This document shows positions 1 to 10,000 of a stretch of 64,000 nt of DNA, piece after piece. The notes under the pieces are model-generated. The model was not told the DNA's origin, did no database searches, and saw only the letters and a list, made by a program, of their open reading frames with translations. This DNA comes from Akkermansiaceae bacterium. Its GTDB lineage: Bacteria; Verrucomicrobiota; Verrucomicrobiia; Verrucomicrobiales; Akkermansiaceae. A program made the position numbers and the translations under genes. The first letter of the stretch is position 1; each line of letters starts with the position of its first letter. The stretch spans positions 62,001 through 126,000 of the forward strand of contig JAPKCM010000004.1 of assembly GCA_028822935.1 (NCBI GenBank). Direction: 5' to 3'.

Positions 1-195
1 CTCTTTCGCGACCGGATCCCCCCAAAGGTCACCTCCGGCAGCATCGTCTTCTCCATTAAGAAGATCGGCCATTTGCGCCGCCAAAGCCTCTTTCCCGCTG
101 CCCTTCGGGCCCGTGATGAGAAAGGCATGGGCCAGTCGCCCACGCTCATGCGCGGACTCAATCAACTCAAATGCTTTTTCGACGGAAAATGCCAC
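1..195 (-). CDS. holB: DNA polymerase III delta' subunit, N-terminal part (cut by window edge)
   Basis: This is the 5' part of the clamp-loader delta' subunit, which helps load the sliding clamp during replication. The minus-strand frame begins at a GTG (193-195) and reads AFSVEKAFELIESAHERG followed by RLAHAFLITGPKGSGKEALA. The latter is the AAA+ start typical of delta'/HolB, with a P-loop-like GPKGSGKE near residue 27. The frame is open to the window edge. No strong Shine-Dalgarno is seen before the GTG, so the start is the best available rather than proven. The gene is divergent from the SDR gene. It could be another AAA+ clamp-loader paralogue (DnaX), but the short N-terminus fits HolB better. 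Confidence 0.75.
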   Translation of the reverse strand, partial: MAFSVEKAFELIESAHERGRLAHAFLITGPKGSGKEALAAQMADLLNGEDDAAGGDLWGDPVAKE

Positions 196-301
196 GCCCC
201 GATGTATCCCGTAGACGCTTCTCGGGCAAGCTTGAGAAAGAAGATCCTTACTGCCGTCATTTGGACTGTGAGCCTAACCCTTCTCGCTCTAAAAGGCCAC
301 C

Positions 302-1000
302 ATGCTTATTGACAAAAAAGTCCTCATCACAGGAGCCTCTTCCGGGATTGGAAAGGCCATCGCCGAAGCCCTTCTTAAAGAAGGAGCAGAAGTCATCGGT
401 CTCTGTCGCTCAGTCGAAAACCTTCCTCCAGGCGTCGCTCCTCTTTCCTGCGATCTCAGCGAACCCGATCAAATAGCCACCGCTTTTTCTTCCCTCGACC
501 AGCTCGACATCCTCATCAACAACGCCGGCCTGGCCTACCTCTCACCCATCAGCACCGGTGATCCCGAAAAATGGCAGCGCATGTGGCAGATCAACGTCCA
601 CGCCCTCGGACTCTGCTCTCAGTATGCTCTCAAACTTTTCCCTCCATCCGGCGGCCACATCTTAAACATCTCGTCCCTTTCCGGCCACCGCGTCCCTCCC
701 ACTGGAGGATTCTACGCCGCCACCAAGTTCGCAGTCCGCGCCATGACCGAAGCCCTCCGCTCCGAGCTCAAACTCGTAAATTCAGCAACCCGGATTTCAT
801 CCATTTCCCCCGGCTTCGTCGATACACCTCTCCTCGACCACTACTTCGCAGGCCGCGAAGACCAACTCGCGCAAACCCGAGCCAAGGTCAACATGCTCAC
901 CCCACAAAACATCGCCGCCACCGCCCTCCACATTCTCAGCGCACCTCCCGGAGTCGAAATCAACGACGTCCTCCTCCGCTCCTCCGACCAAGCGGTCTAG
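302..1000 (+). CDS. SDR family NAD(P)-dependent oxidoreductase
   Basis: This is a classical short-chain dehydrogenase/reductase of 232 residues, cytoplasmic, with unknown substrate. The Rossmann cofactor motif TGASSGIG is at residues 10-17. NNAG is at 73-76, the catalytic serine lies in the ISS segment near 124, and YAATK gives Tyr138 and Lys142. A PGFVDTPL segment follows near residue 171. Length and motif order match the classical family. The gene is divergent from holB and is followed by a frameshifted secretin fragment on the same strand. Substrate cannot be read from sequence. Confidence 0.92.
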   Translation: MLIDKKVLITGASSGIGKAIAEALLKEGAEVIGLCRSVENLPPGVAPLSCDLSEPDQIATAFSSLDQLDILINNAGLAYLSPISTGDPEKWQRMWQINVHALGLCSQYALKLFPPSGGHILNISSLSGHRVPPTGGFYAATKFAVRAMTEALRSELKLVNSATRISSISPGFVDTPLLDHYFAGREDQLAQTRAKVNMLTPQNIAATALHILSAPPGVEINDVLLRSSDQAV

Positions 1001-1078
1001 CAAATTCGAAAGACTCGGAATGAGTCTAAGACATTAGTAGGTCATTCACTTTGTGACCTTCACACCGCCCCTTCGGTC

Positions 1079-1461
1079 ATGATCGTAGAAGGAACAGTTG
1101 GGAAAATAGAAGTTATCAAAGAGTTTATCTACCCGCTTCCCGGAAAGAAAAAAGAATTCAAAACCGAGAACCTCGGAGTCATCGAAACCTTCCGCATCCA
1201 CCCCCTCAACAGCGAAAAAAAATCACCTTCAACGCCCTCGTCCAAGTCAAAGAAAACCTCGGCTTCGAAACGGAAAAATTAAATCCCGCTCAGCCCATTT
1301 TCAAAGAGTGCCGCTTCGATGAAAAAGTTACCCTCACCAGCGGCCACTCCATCCTCTTCCGCGGCCTCATCTCCGATCAGCAACAGAAAACTGAAGACGC
1401 CACTCCCGTCCTCAGCGACCTCCTTCTCTTCGGCCCCCTCTTCACCAAAAAGCCCAATTAA
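1079..1461 (+). pseudogene. Frameshifted C-terminal fragment of a type II/III secretion-family secretin
   Basis: Two overlapping plus-strand frames join into one protein if one base is skipped in the run of eight A at 1215-1222. The first frame reads VGKIEVIKEFIYP and later FKTENLGVIETFRI. The second gives ITFNALVQVKENLGFE, then VTLTSGHSILFRGLI, then TPVLSDLLLFGPLF, and stops at 1459-1461. The blocks parallel the end of the secretin barrel, where homologues have a 'VxDGxTVVLGGLI' strand followed by 'VPVLGDIPLLGRLF'. Only about 125 residues are present, with no N0/N1 or main barrel, so this is a truncated piece. The joining base could be a real mutation, slippage on the A-run, or a sequencing error. 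Homology assignment is from pattern recognition. Confidence 0.6.
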
Positions 1462-1550
1462 CAACCTCCCTCTCTAGATCCAACACCCTCGACCAAGCCA
1501 TCCCATCAATCCCATCGATCCGTGGTTTTTCTTTCCACTTGCCCTGCCCT

Positions 1551-2825
1551 TCAAGCTTGAACCCGGAACGCCTTCTCCACCTCCTCCGCGATGATCTCAA
1601 TCGCTTCTTCCACCATCTTGGGGGGCATCGTGTAAGTCATCCGGATGCACTCGCGCGTGTGCCCCCAATCGATCCCCTCGGGAAGCCCGAAGAAGAAGTA
1701 TTCTCCGGGGACGATGAGAACGCAGCGCTCTTTCAGTCGTTGGTAGAGTTCCTTGGTCGTAATGGGCAGTCCTTCAAACCAAATCCAAAGAAAAAGAGCG
1801 CCCTCGCTCCGATGAACAAAGTAAGGAAATTTCTCGCCAAAATACTGCGAAATCCATTCCTGCGCCTGCTTCGACTTTTCCTCATAGAAAGGCTTCACCA
1901 CCTCCTGACTCAACCGCAGCACCTCGCCCGATGCGATCAGAGGACGCATGATCTCCTGGCCGACATTTCCATTCGCCAGCCCCACAATCGAGGTCATCGA
2001 TGAAACCGCACGACACACTTCTTTGCTGGCCACCACAATTCCCGTTCGGGTTCCCGGAAGGCCAATTTTGGAAAGGCTCAACGTGAGGATCATGTCCTCG
2101 TCCCAAACCGGAGCGACCTCGGAGAAGATGATATTCGGAAACGGTGCTCCATAGGCGTTGTCAATAATAAGAGGAATCCCCCGCTCCCGCGCAATGCCTC
2201 GAAGCCTCTCGATCTCGCCATCCGTCAAAACATTCCCCGAAGGATTCGTCGGCCGGGAAACGCAAATCGCGGTAATCTCATCGCCTGGATCGAGCGCATC
2301 AAAATCGACGCGATACTTAAAGCCATGATCTCCCTGCTTTTCGATCTTCGCTGGGATTGCTTCGAAGAAATCTTCACCCACCGCTTGATTCGCGTAGCCG
2401 ATATATTCTGGGAGCAGCGGAAGTAAAATCTTCTTCCTTCGACCATCCGGGAAACGGCCCGCCAAGGCGTTGAAGAGAAAAAAGAAGGCCGTCTGCCCGC
2501 CCATCGTCACCGCGAAATTTTCATAAGTAACGTCCCAGCCAAACTCCTTTTTAAAAAGCGATGCCAGCGCACAGCGAAAGGCCTCACTTCCTGCCGGGGC
2601 ATCGTAGTTTCCCAGCATCTTCTCCAAGCCACCTTCTTCGGCCACAATCTCCTCCATCCGCTTCCTCCAAACCGCATCCATTTCTGGAACATGCGCAGGC
2701 TGACCACCGCCAAGCATGCGCATATTTTCACCTCCAGCGAGGGCTTCCCCGAGGTCGTCCATCAGCTCGCCGATGCCACTTCCCTCACAGAGGTTTTTTC
2801 CAAATGTCGACAACTCCCACTTCAT
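1551..2825 (-). CDS. avtA: Valine--pyruvate aminotransferase (AvtA-type, PLP-dependent)
   Basis: This 424-residue fold-type I aminotransferase matches AvtA along its whole length. AvtA exchanges amino groups between alanine/pyruvate and valine/2-ketoisovalerate. The N-terminus has the MLGGGQPAHVPEM segment. RPTNPSGN is near 191-198, IDNAYGAPFP carries the cofactor-contacting Asp222, and SLSKIGLPGTR gives the predicted PLP-binding Lys253. The C-terminal GALFLWIWFEGLPITT and the ending with a CIRMTY core are also AvtA-like. It is monocistronic and divergent from the FAD oxidoreductase gene, with about 108 bases between the two starts. Confidence in the subfamily is high because similarity spans the whole protein rather than only the PLP motif. 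Confidence 0.9.
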   Translation of the reverse strand: MKWELSTFGKNLCEGSGIGELMDDLGEALAGGENMRMLGGGQPAHVPEMDAVWRKRMEEIVAEEGGLEKMLGNYDAPAGSEAFRCALASLFKKEFGWDVTYENFAVTMGGQTAFFFLFNALAGRFPDGRRKKILLPLLPEYIGYANQAVGEDFFEAIPAKIEKQGDHGFKYRVDFDALDPGDEITAICVSRPTNPSGNVLTDGEIERLRGIARERGIPLIIDNAYGAPFPNIIFSEVAPVWDEDMILTLSLSKIGLPGTRTGIVVASKEVCRAVSSMTSIVGLANGNVGQEIMRPLIASGEVLRLSQEVVKPFYEEKSKQAQEWISQYFGEKFPYFVHRSEGALFLWIWFEGLPITTKELYQRLKERCVLIVPGEYFFFGLPEGIDWGHTRECIRMTYTMPPKMVEEAIEIIAEEVEKAFRVQA

Positions 2826-2933
2826 ATGGCCAAAACATCGACAGCCTGATCCACTTTGTCACTCAAATCCCCCGGAACTTTCTCAAAAAAAATGTTACAA
2901 ATTTATGTGAATCGCACGTTTACTTATAAACCG

Positions 2934-5207
2934 ATGACCTTCCGACTCGCGACCACACTCCTAGCTGCTGCACTCACACTCCCATCGCAAGCTGCCGACT
3001 CCGTCTTCCTCGAAGCCGAAGCCTTCGAAAACCGCGGCGGCTGGTCCACCGACTCCCAGTTTGTTCTCAACATGGGCTCGGCCTACCTCATCGCCCATGG
3101 CATGGGCACTCCCGTGGCTGACGCCACCCAAAAAGTCACTTTTTCCTCCCCCGGCACCTACCATCTCCACGTCCGCACCAAGGACTGGGTCGCCGCCTGG
3201 GACGCGCCCGGCACTCCCGGCGAATTCGAGGTCCTCATCGATGGAAAAGCTCTCAAAACCTTCGGCAACGAAGGAGCCGAATGGCACTGGCAACAAGGCG
3301 GCTCTGTCGAAATCACCAAGCCCGAGGCCACCATCTCCCTCAAGGACCTCAAAGGTTTCAACGGCCGCTGCGATGCCCTTTTCTTCACCAAGGACGCCAA
3401 CTTCACCCCGCCCAACGACGACCAGGCCCTCTTCGACTTCCGCCGGACCCAACTCAAGCTCCCCGCTGAACCACCCACTAAGGACGGTTACGACCTCGTC
3501 GTCGTCGGTGGCGGCTACTCCGGCCTCGCCGCCGCCCTCTCCGGCTCACGCCAAGGCTTAAAAGTCGCCCTCATTCACGACCGAGCCGTCCTCGGAGGGA
3601 ACGGCTCCTCCGAAGTTCACGTCTGGGCCATGGGCGGAACCCAGCGCGGCAAATATCCCAATCTCGGCGAAATCGTCGATGAGTTCACCGACTTCTCCCG
3701 CGACTCCCCCGGCCTCAACGAAGAATTCACCGATAAGCTCAAGGAGCAAACTGCCCGCGCCGAAAAGAACCTCGACCTCTACCTCAACCACTTCGCCTTC
3801 AAGGTCGACGCTAAAGGTTCACGCATCCAATCCGTCACCGCAGTCGACACCACCACCGGTGGCTTCACCCGCTTCAAAGGAACCTTCTTCTGCGATGGCA
3901 CCGGCCACGGCACCATCGGCGCCCTCGCTGGAGCCAAGTTTATGATCCAAGAAAAGGGCCACATGGGCATGTCTAACATGTGGTCCTGGGCTCCCGCAAA
4001 CGACGCCGTTGCATGGCCCAAAACTCCATGGGCACTCCCCCTTAAAGTCGGCGATTTCCCAGCCCTCCACCCCTCCCGTGGCCCCTACGAGAAATTCTAC
4101 AAAGCTGAGTGGTTCTGGGAAGGCGGCTACGACAAACACCCCATCGAAGACCTCGAAGCCATCCGCGACTGGAACCTCCGAGCCAACTTTGGAGCATTTT
4201 CCGCCCTCAAGCACGGACCCGAAGCCGATAAACATAAAAATGCCAAACTTCAATGGATGGCCTTCATCGGCGGCAACCGCGAATCTCGCCGACTCGAGGG
4301 TGACGTCATCCTCACCGGAGACGACATCGTCGCACGCAAAGAATTTCCCGACGCCTCCGTCCCCACCACCTGGTCCATCGACCTCCACCACCCCAAAAAG
4401 CAATTCATGAAAGGCGTCGCCAAAGACAATCCTTTCATCGCTGTTGCGGTCCATGGCAGTGGAGTTGACCGCAAAAACGGCTACGGCATCCCCTACCGCA
4501 TCATGTACTCGAAGAATATCGAGAACCTCTTCATGGCCGGCCGCTGCGTCTCCGTCGACCGACGCGCCCTCGGCACCACCCGTGTCATGCGCACCTGTGG
4601 CATGATGGGAGAAGTCGTTGGTAAAGCAGCCTGGATCGCCACCATGCAGGAAACGACCCCACGCGGAGTCTACCAAAACTACCTCCCTCTTCTCATCGAT
4701 CTCATGCAGCAACCCGGTCGTGCCTTCCGTGCTACCAAAAACGGTAAACTCACCATCCCACCCATCCCCGAGGGCGGCCTTCGCACCAACCCCAAGGAAC
4801 AAAATATCAAGAACATGGCCGGGCTCGTCATCGATGACCGCAAAGCAAAACTCAAAGGCAACTGGAAAAGCAGCTCCAACCTCAAGCCCAACCTCAACGG
4901 CGGCTATCAATACGCCACCGGAGACGCCACCGCCACCTTCCCGCTCCGCGTCAAAGAAAGCGGCAACTATGAAGTCCGCTTCTACTGGCAGGCCCATGAG
5001 AACCGTGCCAAAGCCGCCCAAATCGAAATCGCCCACGCCGGAGGAAAAAAGACCTTCATCCTCAATCAAACCGTCGCTCCAAAAAACAAACTCTTCACCA
5101 GCCTCGGCACCTTCTCCTTCACGGACGTCCTCCCCGGAGCGGTCACCATCTCCGCAAACAACACCGGAACCCTCGGAATCGACGCCATCCAACTCCTTAA
5201 AAAATAA
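2934..5207 (+). CDS. Exported FAD-dependent oxidoreductase with C-terminal golvesin-like domain
   Basis: A predicted secreted flavoprotein of 757 residues. I chose the ATG at 2934 because it gives a clean signal peptide (MTFRLATTLLAAALTLPSQA); the open frame extends 26 codons upstream without one. An N-terminal beta-rich region of about 180 residues precedes a dinucleotide-binding start DLVVVGGGYSGLAAALSG near residue 187. LGGNGSSEVHVW follows, typical of the FAD_oxidored/'xanthan lyase' family. The last 110 residues (SNLKPNLNGGYQYATG to GIDAIQLLKK) resemble the golvesin/Xly carbohydrate-binding-like domain. The combination suggests oxidation of a glycan or other extracellular polymer, but substrate is inference. 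It is divergent from avtA and followed by a repeat-bearing spacer. Confidence 0.83.
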   Translation: MTFRLATTLLAAALTLPSQAADSVFLEAEAFENRGGWSTDSQFVLNMGSAYLIAHGMGTPVADATQKVTFSSPGTYHLHVRTKDWVAAWDAPGTPGEFEVLIDGKALKTFGNEGAEWHWQQGGSVEITKPEATISLKDLKGFNGRCDALFFTKDANFTPPNDDQALFDFRRTQLKLPAEPPTKDGYDLVVVGGGYSGLAAALSGSRQGLKVALIHDRAVLGGNGSSEVHVWAMGGTQRGKYPNLGEIVDEFTDFSRDSPGLNEEFTDKLKEQTARAEKNLDLYLNHFAFKVDAKGSRIQSVTAVDTTTGGFTRFKGTFFCDGTGHGTIGALAGAKFMIQEKGHMGMSNMWSWAPANDAVAWPKTPWALPLKVGDFPALHPSRGPYEKFYKAEWFWEGGYDKHPIEDLEAIRDWNLRANFGAFSALKHGPEADKHKNAKLQWMAFIGGNRESRRLEGDVILTGDDIVARKEFPDASVPTTWSIDLHHPKKQFMKGVAKDNPFIAVAVHGSGVDRKNGYGIPYRIMYSKNIENLFMAGRCVSVDRRALGTTRVMRTCGMMGEVVGKAAWIATMQETTPRGVYQNYLPLLIDLMQQPGRAFRATKNGKLTIPPIPEGGLRTNPKEQNIKNMAGLVIDDRKAKLKGNWKSSSNLKPNLNGGYQYATGDATATFPLRVKESGNYEVRFYWQAHENRAKAAQIEIAHAGGKKTFILNQTVAPKNKLFTSLGTFSFTDVLPGAVTISANNTGTLGIDAIQLLKK

Positions 5208-5263
5208 TAGCGAGGGTGGCTGAAATGCCCTCGGGTGCACTCCTCTCCTCCCCCGCAACCAAG

Positions 5264-5382
5264 TTTCGTGTATTTCGTGATTCCAAGCCCATCAACCAAG
5301 ATTAGCCCCATTCGCAAGATTCGCGTTCCTCTCCCCCTCCCAGCCGATCCCTCTTCGTGCTCAAATCTCAAATTTCAAATCT
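5264..5382. repeat. Short near-tandem repeats before and across the start of the NosR-like gene
   Basis: The spacer and first codons hold three small repeats. TTTCGTG occurs at 5264-5270 and 5273-5279. ATTCGC occurs at 5310-5315 and 5319-5324. A 7-base unit is repeated three times, as CAAATCT, CAAATTT, CAAATCT, at 5362-5382. The last lies inside the predicted N-terminus just after the GTG start. A weak hairpin (CGAGGG/CCCTCG, 5211-5216 with 5228-5233) follows the upstream gene. Function is unknown. Confidence 0.5.
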
Positions 5383-6964
5383 CGTCCGCCTCTACCGTCT
5401 TGCCGTTATCATCGGCATCGCTTGGTGCCTGACAGGGGCTCCGGCATCCACGAGCCAACCTGTTCCTCTCGAGGAATTTTTTCCCACAGCAAGCGAACAT
5501 TCTCCAGAAACTGGCGAAGTCCACAACGAGGAAGGCAAACTGATCGGCTACCTCCTCACCACTCTGCCGCAGACCGCTCATATCCGCGGCTACTCCGGCC
5601 CCAGTGATATTGCCATCGCCCTAGATGCAGGGGGTAGCGTCATCAACTTCAAAATTCTTCAATCCCCCGACACCGAAGATCATCTCGACTCCGTCGAAGA
5701 AGAAACGTCCTTCTGGCAAGCCCACCTTGGCCTCAAGCTCGGCGCTCCAGGCAGCCCAAAAGTCGACGCCGTCTCCGGTTCCACCCTCACCAGCGTTGCC
5801 ATTTCAAGAAGCATCATCGAACGACTGGGTGGCGAGACCACCTCGCGCCTCTTCCCCACCGAAATTCTCCTCGCGGAATTCGCCCTCCTTTTACCTGAGG
5901 CCCAGACGATGGACGAACATCCCGATTGGCCCGGCGTGGTCCGTCTTCATAACGCCTCCGCTACTCTCATCGCCCACGCGCTCCGCACCGCTCCATCGCT
6001 GGAATATCTCCACGGATTCCAAGGCCCCACCGACGTCCTCATCGTCCTCGACGCGAAGGCGGAAAAAATCAACGGACTCCGCTTCCGCAAGAGCTACGAC
6101 AACGAAGAATATTACGAACGCATCCTCGATAACAGCGACTACCTCGAGCTCTACAACGGAAAGTCCATTGACGAAATCATCGACCTCACTGAAGCACCCG
6201 AGGGCGTCTCCGGCGCGACCGACACTTCATGGGCCATCGCCGAAGGCGTCAAACGAAGGCTCGCTCAGTTCAAGAGCGACCAAAACCCTCCGCCCACCAA
6301 AATTCCTTGGCGAAACATCGGCCTCATTCTCCTGACCTCGGGGGCCTTTATCTTTTCCTTCACCAAGCTCCGTGGAAAACCACTCTTCCGCCTCGCTTGG
6401 CAAATCAGCGTAGTGGTAATCTACGGACTCCTTTTGGGAGACCTTCTTTCGCAGGCCCTCTTCATCGGCTGGGCCAAACACGGACTTCCTCTAACCGATT
6501 CATGGGGGCTCCTCTTCCTCGCAGGAGCGGCCTTGCTAATCCCTTGGTCAACCGGTCACCAACTCTACTGCCATCAACTCTGCCCCCATGGCTTCATTCA
6601 GCAGTGGCTCGGAAAACTCCCGATCAAAACTCTCACACTTCCAAAGAAACTCACCAAGCCGCTCTCCTTCCTCCCCTCGGTTCTTCTTGTCCTCATCGTG
6701 GCACTCGCCATCAGCACAACCTCGGTGAACTACGCCGACTTCGAAGCCTTCGACGCCTGGCTTTGGCGCAGCGCCGGAATCGCCACCATCGTAATTGCCC
6801 TCATCGGCTTACTCGCTTCCCTCTTCATCCCGCTCGCTTACTGCAAATACGGATGCCCCACCGGAGCCCTCTTTAAATTCCTGCGCAAGTCATCAGCCCA
6901 AGCCCGCTTTTCCCTCCGAGATGGAGTGGCCGGACTTCTGTTACTACTTGCCTTCATGAACTAG
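5357..6964 (+). CDS. NosR/RnfG-like membrane protein: two FMN-binding domains plus polyferredoxin-type membrane part
   Basis: A predicted membrane electron-transfer flavoprotein of 535 residues. Two FMN_bind domains come first. Each ends in a covalent-flavin motif: SGSTLT at 140-145 and SGATDT at 285-290, where the last Thr would carry FMN added by an ApbE-type transferase. A membrane part follows (helices near 320-336, 345-372, 383-398, 436-455 and 474-495). It has two Cys pairs, CHQLCP (405, 409) and CKYGCP (496, 500), as in NosR/NapH-type cluster-binding loops. Unlike NosR it lacks a C-terminal soluble ferredoxin domain, and no nos genes are nearby. The GTG start is the only plausible one before the first hydrophobic segment. 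It probably links the quinone pool to an extracytoplasmic acceptor; the partner is unknown. Confidence 0.8.
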   Translation: MLKSQISNLVRLYRLAVIIGIAWCLTGAPASTSQPVPLEEFFPTASEHSPETGEVHNEEGKLIGYLLTTLPQTAHIRGYSGPSDIAIALDAGGSVINFKILQSPDTEDHLDSVEEETSFWQAHLGLKLGAPGSPKVDAVSGSTLTSVAISRSIIERLGGETTSRLFPTEILLAEFALLLPEAQTMDEHPDWPGVVRLHNASATLIAHALRTAPSLEYLHGFQGPTDVLIVLDAKAEKINGLRFRKSYDNEEYYERILDNSDYLELYNGKSIDEIIDLTEAPEGVSGATDTSWAIAEGVKRRLAQFKSDQNPPPTKIPWRNIGLILLTSGAFIFSFTKLRGKPLFRLAWQISVVVIYGLLLGDLLSQALFIGWAKHGLPLTDSWGLLFLAGAALLIPWSTGHQLYCHQLCPHGFIQQWLGKLPIKTLTLPKKLTKPLSFLPSVLLVLIVALAISTTSVNYADFEAFDAWLWRSAGIATIVIALIGLLASLFIPLAYCKYGCPTGALFKFLRKSSAQARFSLRDGVAGLLLLLAFMN

Positions 6965-7004
6965 CCCTAAAAACCGACCATGGTCTTCCAAAGAGTGAAT
7001 AACG

Positions 7005-10000
7005 TTATTCGACCGGGGCATTCCCTGACACGATCCGAAAATACTGAGTGGGCGCCGGTGAGGAAATGACAATCTGCTGGCTCTCTGACTCCGCTAGGAA
7101 AGTGCCTTCAATACTTTGGAAAAAGTTGAAATCAGATCCTCCATTGCTCCGCTCCACATAATAAGGTTTACCTGTTACAAGACCACTGACATCCATGATC
7201 ATGTCTCCCCTCGTGAATTCGGCACGAGTAATCACGATCTCCAGGGGTGCAAGCTCCACCTCGAAGAATTGCTCACCCTCAAAGGTGCTAAAATCAACTC
7301 CACCGGGCCCCTCAAGGTTCCCAACCCCTGCGGGAAGTCCACCCAGAGATTGGTTCGAAAGATAATCGTGGCCTCCATTATTTTGAAGAAGCATCACCTT
7401 GATGAAACCAGCAGAGCTTCCAAGGTTCACCAGAGGAATGCAGAGTTCAATTCCAGTTTTCACATCTTGAGCAGCCGTCTGATCAGCCGGAGCACCTGTA
7501 GCTCCACCAATTCCTGCCGTATTTGACCCATCGTAAGCCAGCAACATTTCCTCAGGAAGAACAGCGAACGTGCTCTGGCTTGAAGTCCCTACATTCAGAA
7601 ACCCACTCCCCGCATCAGTGCCACCAAAGACATCGAGGTAGGAGCTGTATTTTTGACTCGCGAGATCAGAAAAATCCGCATCGAATTTGCTCGATCCCCT
7701 ACGAAGAATAAAATGATAGTCTGGAGTAAAATCGGTATCGAAGGTCATTCCATTCATGGAAGACGATCCGTCATTTCCCGCAGCAGCAAAGACGTTGCTC
7801 GTGACGCCATCTCCAGCATCGAGAAAGACTTCCAGTTTGTTAAAGTTGTCCTCCAAATTACCACTGAAGAAGAGGTAGAGCTTTCCGTTCTCCACATGGG
7901 CATAGGCGGCATTCCACTCGCTCTGGTTATCCCCAAATCCCGTCTCAATCGTTTGCACCGAAACTGCAGCTCCGTAGGAGAGTTCACGCGAGCCATCCAC
8001 GATGAAGGTTTCTCCGTCCGCAGGATCATTGGGATTAGTCATGTTTGCCAATTCGACATCATCAGCAGAGCCGTCTCCATCGCTGTCCGCAAAACAAGGA
8101 TTCGTTCCATGCGTCGCAACTTCCACGCCATCGCTAAGATTGTCCCCATCACTATCAGCCACCATCGGATTCGTTCCGAGCGCTTGCTCTTCCAGATTCG
8201 TCAATCCGTCGCTATCCGCATTTCCCTCAGCGTCCGTGACGGAAAAAGCGGTTTCCCACGAATCCCGAAGATTATCACCGTCCGCATCCATACCACTGTT
8301 TGCGAGCTCCTCCCACGAGGTCGTCACCGCCAAATCATCCCAAACTGATTCTCCCGTGCCACCGGAAGCGAGCCGAATCCCGGTCACCCCGTAAAGACCT
8401 ACTCCAGCGAAGGTAGCCGTCGTTTCCACCGTCGCCTGCCCTTCTGCTTGGGCCAGATCCGGATCGACAAAAAGCGAAATTTCACGAGTGCTCATATTGA
8501 GCTTGGCCACGATGATATTTCCTGCAGCAGCAGATGGAGCCGTGTCATTTTGAGAAAAGAAAATCACTCCACCGGAAGTCAGATCATTGATTCCAAAGGT
8601 GCGCACTCCTGCCGAAGGAGAAATCTCAGAAACCACCCCAACGCGAACCACTTCAACGCCATCATCCAAGAAACTCAGTCCGCTCCAACTCACTCCTCTT
8701 CTTCTCGTCAACTTCACCTTGGCGTAGACTACGTCGTTGGAAGCTTCATCACTGAAGGTTCCCGCAGTAACATCTGCCGCTCCTGGACCGTTCAAAGTCC
8801 GCGCTGCGCCACTGTTCGCAGTTCGCAAAGTCCCACAATCAACGATAGGCGCTCCGGAGGTTGCCGTCCAAGCTCCCGACGTCTGCGTATGCCCGACGAA
8901 ACCTCCATCGCTATTCGAGTAATCAAATCCTTCACCGCCATTCGCACCTGCAATCGGCGCATTAAGATAGTCAAAAAACTCTAGCCCCACCATCTCAGTA
9001 TTCCCACTTGTAGGAGTATCGCTGATATCGGTCGGATCGGATCCCGCAGCCAGCTCGTCGCCATCGGATGCTCCGTCACCATCGGTATCGAGCTTGTTCG
9101 GGTCCGTGCCGGGATCTGTATCGGAAAGATAGGTCCCGCGATTGTTCTCAAGACCATCCTTGATGCTGTCTCCATCGGAATCATCGTCCAAGGGATCGGT
9201 TCCGGTCGATGAAGCATCAGCGTAGATCTCAGTCATGTCTTCGACTCCGTCGAGAAGACCATCATCGTCGCTATCCGCAAGCTGAGGATTGGTCCCTGCC
9301 AGGAACTCCTCAAGATTGGTGAGTCCATCCGCACCTCCGGTGGCATCCGCGTCGTCGCCAGAATCATCAATCCCGACATTCAACCCATTGGCATTCTCCC
9401 AGGCATCTCGCATCCCATCGGAATCGGTATCGAAAGAATCACCCGTCGTCACATCAACCCACTCGGACCCCAGGCGAATCTCGTCAAAGGTGAGACCGTC
9501 ACTTCCAAACCGCGCCAAAGTTGCCCGATCAATCTGAAAATCAAATCCCGTCGCGCTAAAGTCAGACGCGCTCTTGGCCTCATCGGCAAGATCCGAGGGA
9601 TTCCGCCACACCGTGACCACATCCGCATTGACGGTGCTCGAGAAATCAATCCTGATCACAAAGAGATTCACATTGAGATCCCCGACACCAAGATCCCCAC
9701 CCAAAGATACCGTGTTTGAATTGAATAAACGGACTGCGAAATTCTCCGCCCCGGTGATAATGCCCGCATCAGAAAGCCCTGATTCACCCGTGGCAATTTG
9801 GAGTTTGCGATTGGCCCCGTCATCGAATCCCCCCTGATGAAGCTCAAAGGCACGATAAGAATTCGCCACCGAACCCAACTGCATCAGAACACTAAAGTAA
9901 ATACTCTCTCCATCGGTTGAGTCATCGTAGCTGCTGGCCAAAAGACGTCCTGCCCGACCATTTCCACCTCCAGGCAAGGAAACCGAACCTCCATTGCTGG

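Noticed and set aside
3819-5258. Long open frame on the minus strand across the FAD oxidoreductase gene.
   Set aside because: It is rich in Gly, Val and Glu as expected for the antisense of C-ending codons. The plus-strand protein has clear domains and a signal peptide.
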